NCBI GenBank assembly: GCA_028281495.1
Contig: JANQJU010000042.1
Location: 62,001-126,000 of the forward strand
DNA length: 64,000 bases
DNA from: SAR324 cluster bacterium
Lineage (GTDB): Bacteria > SAR324 > NAC60-12
Reading direction: 5' to 3'
The notes under the pieces are model-generated. The model had not been told where the DNA came from and searched no databases. It saw nothing but the letters and a program-made list of their open reading frames with translations. The position numbers were made by a program, and so were the translations under genes. The first letter of the stretch is position 1, and each line of letters starts with the position of its first letter. Of this stretch, positions 60,134 to 64,000 are shown in pieces.

Positions 60134-61411
60134 TCAATATCCTTCGCCTGGGGGCCATAAACTTTCTCCAATATCGGTCCGGTAATAGCTCCCCAAGCAA
60201 TTAATATTTTTAATATTTTTATAGACGGTTTGTAAGGCACTCGCTAGATCATTGGAAAACGCGACACAATCGGCTATCCGATGGCTCATGATCGGCACTT
60301 TGTGATGTGCCGTATACAATTTCCCATTCGAATGCTCGACTTCATTCCACCAAATGTCACAAGTCGGTTCGTCAGTATACGTAACTGGCAACTGAGGAAC
60401 GGTAGGCACTACATACGGATAGCCATAGCCCGCCAATGTCAATGAAACACCAAAGCGCCGTTGATCAGACCATTGCAACGCAAGCGGACGATCATTCGCA
60501 ACCGCCAATACCGATTCCAATGGATTGTTTAGCATGCGCAAGAGTATCGCTCCTGTCGTGACTCCTAAACGCACATTGTATTCAATCGCATGCCACTGGC
60601 CATCTTTCTGAATTGCTGTTACCTGCAAGGGGCCGTGAAATCTCGTTTGTTTTAGCCATGGTAATAAAGGATGAATCAAATCCTTGGCTAAGCCGTATCG
60701 ATCTTCAGGATCTTGCTCAACGATTCCCCCCAGGGGTGCTCCGGCGACAGGTCCCATGTTTCCTGTAAATGCACGCTTGTACTCCTGATTGGTGACCAAA
60801 CTATGAATCTCGCCATCACTCACAAACACAAAATGTCCTGCCTCAGCAACCCCTAAATATTCCTGTAAAAACACCCCTTCTGCATAATCGATGCGATCAA
60901 GCCAACCAAGTGTGTCGGATACGGATTCGCAAACGATTGTATGTATTGGGCTATAAGGAGAACAAAATGGATTCTTCAGCACATACGGTCGAGGATCACG
61001 CTCCATCAATTGTAAGGCCTCTACTCGGTTACTGAGCGTGTAAGAGCAAGGAAAAGCCACCTGATACTGACGGCAGAGTTGTTCTGCATACTGACGTCTT
61101 GACTCAATTTTCATCGCTTCATTGATTGGGCACAAAATTGGTACTTTAGATTCTATTAGTTCAACCGCCCAAGGTTCGTCTTTCCAAGCAATTGCCATCG
61201 GTATGATGATATCTGGCTTAAACTCGTCAAATAAATCTACTGGAGACGGATACTGGGTCGATAACCAGGTTTGACCACTGGATTGTGGACCGTGGTGACC
61301 GTAGTCTCTTGTCAGGTAACATCCAACTTCAGCACCAGCTTCTTGCAAAATCTTCATCATGGCATGAGCAAAAGCCCCCACCCCTAATACCATCACTCGG
61401 CTTGCTGCCAT
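60134..61411 (-). CDS. PurD-like ATP-grasp enzyme (phosphoribosylamine-glycine ligase family, divergent)
   Basis: 425 residues. N-terminal Rossmann-like start VMVLGVGAFAHAMMK, then ATP-grasp motifs: YVLKNPFC (Lys), VFLQEYLGVAEAGHFVFVSDG, KRAFTGNMGPVAGAPLGG, and EYNVRLGVTTGAILLRML. The overall order matches PurD (GAR synthetase), but the GPNTGGMG and NVRFGDPE signatures are changed to GPVAGAPLGG and NVRLGVTTG. So it may be a PurD paralogue with another amine substrate. It is followed 9 bases on by thiD; HMP is derived from a purine intermediate, which makes the pairing suggestive but unproven. Confidence 0.8.
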   Translation of the reverse strand: MAASRVMVLGVGAFAHAMMKILQEAGAEVGCYLTRDYGHHGPQSSGQTWLSTQYPSPVDLFDEFKPDIIIPMAIAWKDEPWAVELIESKVPILCPINEAMKIESRRQYAEQLCRQYQVAFPCSYTLSNRVEALQLMERDPRPYVLKNPFCSPYSPIHTIVCESVSDTLGWLDRIDYAEGVFLQEYLGVAEAGHFVFVSDGEIHSLVTNQEYKRAFTGNMGPVAGAPLGGIVEQDPEDRYGLAKDLIHPLLPWLKQTRFHGPLQVTAIQKDGQWHAIEYNVRLGVTTGAILLRMLNNPLESVLAVANDRPLALQWSDQRRFGVSLTLAGYGYPYVVPTVPQLPVTYTDEPTCDIWWNEVEHSNGKLYTAHHKVPIMSHRIADCVAFSNDLASALQTVYKNIKNINCLGSYYRTDIGESLWPPGEGY

Positions 61412-61553
61412 TTTTTACCTTTCTCAAAATTTCATCGTGGTATGGGCAAATACCTTACTTTGAATACGATTATTCCGCTTATCATTGGTCTCAATTTTAA
61501 CAAATTTTGGTAAGTGTCTCTGCCAATGACGCTAGAATACGAGATCCATTTTT

Positions 61554-63059
61554 TCATAGATTCCACAATATAGGGTCTATTTCTTCGTGGTCCGTAATTC
61601 CATCTTCAACAAAACGTTCTGCTGTTTGTGCAAAAGAATGGAAAAAAAGAGTGTCACCTGACTCTATTAATTTTTTTCCCAATTTGCCTGACTTGATTCT
61701 CTCATTTACAAGGCGATCTACCTGAAGAATTTCGTACATCGGGATGCGACCTATATATTTACTTTTTCCTTCTTTCCGTTGTTCTACAGGGCGCAAACGT
61801 CGAACGAGCCTTTGACATAAGACAACTTTTAGCGTTTCTGCCAACAAATCCAAATCGATCCCCAGATTACGCATTCGTTGAATCGTAGTTACTGCATCAG
61901 TACTATGCAGTGTGGCCAGCACGAGATGCCCTGTCAAGGCAGCTTTGATCGCGATTTCGGCTGTTGCCTGATCTCGAATTTCTCCGATTAAAATGACATC
62001 GGGATCCTGGCGTAAAAATGCTTTAAGGGCATTTTCAAACGTCAATCCCTGGTCGGGGCGAACAGAGACCTGATTGATTCCAGGAATATGGTATTCCACA
62101 GGATCTTCAATCGTCATGATGTTTTTTTCACGAGAATTGATCTCATTCAACATGGCATAAAGCGTGGTAGTTTTTCCGCTACCTGTTGGCCCAGAAACTA
62201 AAATCAATCCATTGGTTGCACGACACGCCTGGTACAACACTTCTAAATCGTCCCCTAGAAATCCTAAACCTTCCAAGCGAAAATGCACCGGAGTTTGGTC
62301 CAATAAACGGATCACCAGTTTTTCTCCTGACTCCGTTGGCACAGAAGAAACACGCAAATCAAAATGTTCTCCACTTCTTGATTGATAGGCATGATAACCA
62401 TCCTGGGGCCTTCGCTTCACAGCAATATCCATTCCGGCTAAAATCTTAAAGCGGGACAGCAAGGGAGCTTGAGTTTCAATTGGAAATTGCATGGCATCTT
62501 GCAGCCGCCCATCGATTCGAAAGCGAACCGCAAGTTCTTCTCCTAACGCCTCCAGATGAACATCTGAACATCTTTGCAAAATGGCTTGTTCTAAAATGTT
62601 GTGAGCAATCTCTACCACTGAAATGTCCTCATGTTTCCATTCAATGTTATCTGCTGTCTGCCAAAGTCCCTCGATTTGTTCTTGAGTGCACCAGTACCAA
62701 GAGACAGGCTGATCTAAATGGAATGCGATCTTGTCCAGAGTTGTTAGGTCAGAATGGATAGATAACAGTCCAGAATATTCCTCGCCTAAAACGACAAGCA
62801 AGACTTTGGTTTCCTGGAAAACCTGCCAACAGAAAGCTTGATCTGGAAAGGGGGTCGGTGTCAACTCAGATTGCGAAAGCAACGGAAACGAATATCGGAG
62901 TGAAAAAAAGGGCTGTAATTGATCTTCGTCTAGCACTCGCTGGCGGCACAATTGTCGTACCCGCTCAATTCCAGTGGAAGAACGTGCCTGAATCCCGGGG
63001 CGAGTTAAGACTTTGCTATCTAAAAATTGTTGTTCGGCCAGTTCATCTAGGAGGGACAT
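61554..63059 (-). CDS. Type II secretion/type IV pilus assembly ATPase (GspE/PilB family)
   Basis: 501 residues. The ATG at 63059 overlaps the prfA stop by one base (TGATG). GspE/PilB motifs: RFRIDGRLQD, LVSGPTGSGKTTTLYAML with Walker A, TIEDPVEYHIPGINQV (Asp box), DPDVILIGEIRDQATAEIA (Walker B), GHLVLATLHSTDA (His box). Hexameric ATPase at the inner-membrane base of the secretion or pilus machine. The C-terminal tetra-Cys zinc loop of classical GspE is missing: the LCQRLVRRLRPVEQRKEG region has a single Cys. No other gsp/pil genes are nearby. Confidence 0.92.
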   Translation of the reverse strand: MSLLDELAEQQFLDSKVLTRPGIQARSSTGIERVRQLCRQRVLDEDQLQPFFSLRYSFPLLSQSELTPTPFPDQAFCWQVFQETKVLLVVLGEEYSGLLSIHSDLTTLDKIAFHLDQPVSWYWCTQEQIEGLWQTADNIEWKHEDISVVEIAHNILEQAILQRCSDVHLEALGEELAVRFRIDGRLQDAMQFPIETQAPLLSRFKILAGMDIAVKRRPQDGYHAYQSRSGEHFDLRVSSVPTESGEKLVIRLLDQTPVHFRLEGLGFLGDDLEVLYQACRATNGLILVSGPTGSGKTTTLYAMLNEINSREKNIMTIEDPVEYHIPGINQVSVRPDQGLTFENALKAFLRQDPDVILIGEIRDQATAEIAIKAALTGHLVLATLHSTDAVTTIQRMRNLGIDLDLLAETLKVVLCQRLVRRLRPVEQRKEGKSKYIGRIPMYEILQVDRLVNERIKSGKLGKKLIESGDTLFFHSFAQTAERFVEDGITDHEEIDPILWNL

Positions 63060-64000
63060 CAAGCTTCACCAGTTCTGAGCAATTCTGCTTGATGGTGTGT
63101 TAACAGGCCATCAATAAGTGGATCAATATTTCCAAGTAGAATACTTTCCAGTTGATACAGGGTCAGATTAATTCGGTGATCGGTAACACGACCTTGAGGA
63201 AAATTGTAAGTCCGGATACGTTCGCTACGATCACCGGAACCGACCATACTCCTGCGTTGTTGGGCAGTTTCTGCTTGCTGAGTAGCCAATTCGTGCTCAT
63301 ACAAACGGGCACGTAATACCTTTAACGCCTGCGATTTATTTTTTAGCTGTGACTTTTCATTTTGGCAGGTCACTACCATTCCTGTAGGGATGTGAGTGAT
63401 ACGAACCGCAGAATCCGTCGTATTAACACTTTGTCCACCTGGTCCAGAAGAACGAAAAACATCTACCCGAATATCGTTGGCATCAATTTCAACGTCGACA
63501 TCTTCCACTTCTGGCATCACAGCAACTGTTGCTGCAGAAGTGTGAACCCGTCCTTGGGTTTCGGTTTTGGGAATACGTTGAACCCGATGAACTCCTCCCT
63601 CAAATTTCAGACGGCTGAACACATCTTTTCCTTCAATGGATAGAATGACTTCTTTGAATCCTCCGATATCGGTCTCGCTTTGATCCAAAATACTGACATG
63701 CCATCGATTGAGTTCAGCATATTTGGTATACATACGAAACAAGTCCCGGGCAAACAAAGCTGCTTCTTCTCCGCCTGTGCCTGCTCGAACTTCAAGAATT
63801 GTGTTTCTGGAATCGTCGGGGTCTTTGGGAAGGAGGAGGACCTTGACCGATTGTTCTAAGTCCTCAAGTTTTGCAGAAAGCGAGCTGACTTCATCTTGAG
63901 CCATCTCACGAATTTCTGGGTCTTCATCAGGGTCGCTCGCTAATTCTTGACTTGATTGCAACTCCTGTTGCAGCGCAACGTACTCATCATAGCTGTGTGC
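63059..64000 (-). CDS. prfA: Peptide chain release factor 1, C-terminal 313 residues, runs off the window
   Basis: The frame is open to base 64000, so the N-terminal ~45 residues lie outside. RF1 features: the GGQ loop (SSGPGGQSVNTTDSAVR), TSAATVAVMPEVEDVDVEI, and the tripeptide anticodon region HRVQRIPKTETQGRVHTS with PKT at the PxT position expected for RF1. It releases completed peptides at UAA and UAG. The C-terminal LTLYQLESILLG is typical. Its stop is coupled to the GspE-like gene. Confidence 0.96.
   Translation of the reverse strand, partial: AHSYDEYVALQQELQSSQELASDPDEDPEIREMAQDEVSSLSAKLEDLEQSVKVLLLPKDPDDSRNTILEVRAGTGGEEAALFARDLFRMYTKYAELNRWHVSILDQSETDIGGFKEVILSIEGKDVFSRLKFEGGVHRVQRIPKTETQGRVHTSAATVAVMPEVEDVDVEIDANDIRVDVFRSSGPGGQSVNTTDSAVRITHIPTGMVVTCQNEKSQLKNKSQALKVLRARLYEHELATQQAETAQQRRSMVGSGDRSERIRTYNFPQGRVTDHRINLTLYQLESILLGNIDPLIDGLLTHHQAELLRTGEA

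Noticed and set aside
61412..61553. TPP riboswitch upstream of the PurD-like/thiD pair
   Set aside because: No CUGAGA-type THI-box core was found in this stretch.

Overview
This 64 kb window comes from a Gram-negative bacterium with moderate GC. Signs are Tat and Sec exported proteins, a predicted outer-membrane protein, a cbb3-type c cytochrome fragment, a di-haem oxidoreductase, a type II secretion/type IV pilus-type ATPase, and HD-GYP and PilZ cyclic-di-GMP proteins. The mix (HemJ, MsrP, a CheA-like membrane kinase, TMTC/TPR proteins, IS1380 and IS1595 remnants) would suit a Nitrospinota/Nitrospirota-like or former deltaproteobacterial lineage, but no rRNA is present and I cannot place it firmly. 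I saw no tRNA, rRNA or CRISPR array.

Layout. 1-2758: start of an SDR gene, then a LysM-like zinc metallopeptidase with a small partner. 2875-3930: pyrC. 3990-14642 is the most unusual block, all on the minus strand. Two tandem paralogues combine DUF2589 with an Ig-like domain; after them come a DUF2589-partner protein, a third DUF2589-Ig protein, a zinc-ribbon mini-protein and a three-gene SMC/kleisin/KITE complex (MukFEB/MksFEB/JetABC-like) with no JetD nuclease. 15020-18245: an unknown gene and PhoX. 18390-26969: a periplasmic solute-binding protein, two membrane kinases and an outer-membrane-like protein. 27140-30550: LysE exporter, small membrane protein, cytochrome c, lipase maturation factor. 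31091-34359: a coupled ACP, fatty acyl-AMP ligase and FAD oxidoreductase operon. 34484-39731: HD-GYP, PilZ, metallophosphoesterase, rpsA. 39811-45128: TerB-like protein, hemJ-msrP, HD protein, GlxA-type regulator, VOC protein, FAD-SLDH-like subunit. 45225-50550: di-haem oxidoreductase, then a low-GC island with an orphan gene between two broken transposases. 50840-64000: glpK, a liv branched-chain amino acid ABC operon interrupted by a TMTC/TPR gene, a PurD-like ATP-grasp gene with thiD, a GspE-like ATPase and prfA.

How genes work together. The best candidate for an undescribed system is the 3990-14642 block. The close spacing allows one transcript for cytosolic DUF2589-Ig proteins, a zinc ribbon and a condensin-like complex. 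The SMC has Asn where the catalytic Glu of Walker B is expected, and its P-loop lacks the usual first Gly. Two mutually exclusive hairpins sit between DUF2589 genes. The ACP-FAAL-FAD oxidoreductase operon looks like a small acyl-tailoring pathway, preceded by three copies of a 9-bp motif that could be operators.
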